DNA from: Bacteroidota bacterium
GTDB taxonomy: Bacteria; Bacteroidota; Bacteroidia; B-17B0; Aurantibacillaceae
Direction of reading: 5' to 3'
NCBI GenBank assembly: GCA_025360565.1
Contig: JANYBY010000282.1
Coordinates: 1 to 6,118, forward strand
Length of the DNA stretch: 6,118 nt
Positions 6,014 through 6,118 of the stretch are shown piece after piece; within the stretch, counting starts at the first letter, position 1; each line of letters opens with the position of its first letter. The notes beneath the pieces are model-generated. The model searched no databases and was not told where the DNA came from. It saw only the letters and a list, made by a program, of their open reading frames with translations. Both the position numbers and the translations under genes were made by a program.

Positions 6014-6118
6014 TTTCTGGGGATAAACTATATTTGTAAAAAAAATAAGGTTATCGAAAAGGGATTATTAGAAAAAGTATTTCCAACTGAATTGGTTGAG
6101 TATTTTGAGATTACAGGG
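6014..6118 (+). CDS. Possible ISAon1-type transposase, N-terminal fragment (start unresolved)
   Basis: From a stop at 6011-6013 the frame stays open to the right edge. Its last part reads GLLEKVFPTELVEYFEITG (6062-6118). The pattern LLxxxxPxxLxEYFEIT resembles, from memory, the start of the N-terminal region protein of ISAon1-family transposases, which are common in Bacteroidota. No ATG or GTG exists in this frame before that motif, and the first TTG (6092) lies inside it. The gene may therefore use a rare start, be a decayed copy, or be damaged at its beginning. A TATATTTG element at 6029-6036 lies just upstream. Only about 19 residues support the call, so a chance match is possible. No terminal inverted repeat can be tested because the other end is outside the window. 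Confidence 0.4.
6029..6036 (+). promoter_or_regulatory. Possible -7 promoter element facing the right edge
   Basis: TATATTTG on the plus strand fits TAnnTTTG and precedes the transposase-like frame. No TTG lies at the -33 distance. It could drive the edge gene, but an AT-rich region gives such matches by chance. Confidence 0.3.

Noticed and set aside
1..6118. RNA genes, CRISPR arrays or defence systems
   Set aside because: No repeated spacer pattern, tRNA-like cloverleaf or rRNA-like sequence was seen. Nearly all the window is explained by protein genes of surface-glycan and LPS synthesis.

Overview
The window looks like chromosomal DNA of a Bacteroidota bacterium, probably near the Flavobacteriia or a related class. 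It is AT-rich. The start regions carry the Bacteroidota-type -7 element TAnnTTTG and lack clear Shine-Dalgarno sequences. The proteins (a Wzz-like pair, a MOP-type flippase, a GT4 glycosyltransferase, a Kdo transferase and a signal-peptide beta-barrel protein) are typical of a Gram-negative surface-polysaccharide region. The phylum call is inference from these traits; no rRNA or marker gene is present.

Layout. (1) Positions 1-2778 hold a minus-strand unit, read right to left: a flippase (Wzx-like), a complete Wzz-like chain-length protein one base downstream, and a second, paralogous Wzz-like protein two bases further on that runs off the left edge. (2) Positions 2779-2840 are a short divergent promoter region. 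Both flanking genes begin at a GTG within the same sequence CTGTGCAAA, just after a TAnnTTTG element, so both look leaderless or nearly so. (3) Positions 2841-3968, plus strand, encode a GT4-family glycosyltransferase. (4) Positions 3965-5203, minus strand, encode Kdo transferase (waaA/kdtA), whose stop codon overlaps the glycosyltransferase stop in a shared TTAA. (5) Positions 5211-5942, minus strand, encode an exported, probable outer-membrane beta-barrel protein that lies directly upstream of waaA and is probably co-transcribed with it. (6) Positions 5943-6118 hold the barrel-gene promoter and, at the right edge, an open frame resembling the N-terminus of an ISAon1-type transposase, without an obvious start codon.

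How the genes fit together. The glycosyltransferase would add a sugar to a lipid-linked glycan, the flippase would move the glycan across the inner membrane, and the Wzz-like pair would set polymer length. WaaA adds Kdo to lipid A, the base of the LPS core. The left half therefore reads as part of an O-antigen or exopolysaccharide locus, and the right half as an LPS-core/envelope pair. I see no RNA gene, CRISPR array or convincing terminator. I did not find a clearly new system. The points most worth checking are the paired leaderless GTG starts with a 17-bp palindrome, the tandem non-identical Wzz genes, and the unassigned barrel gene linked to waaA.
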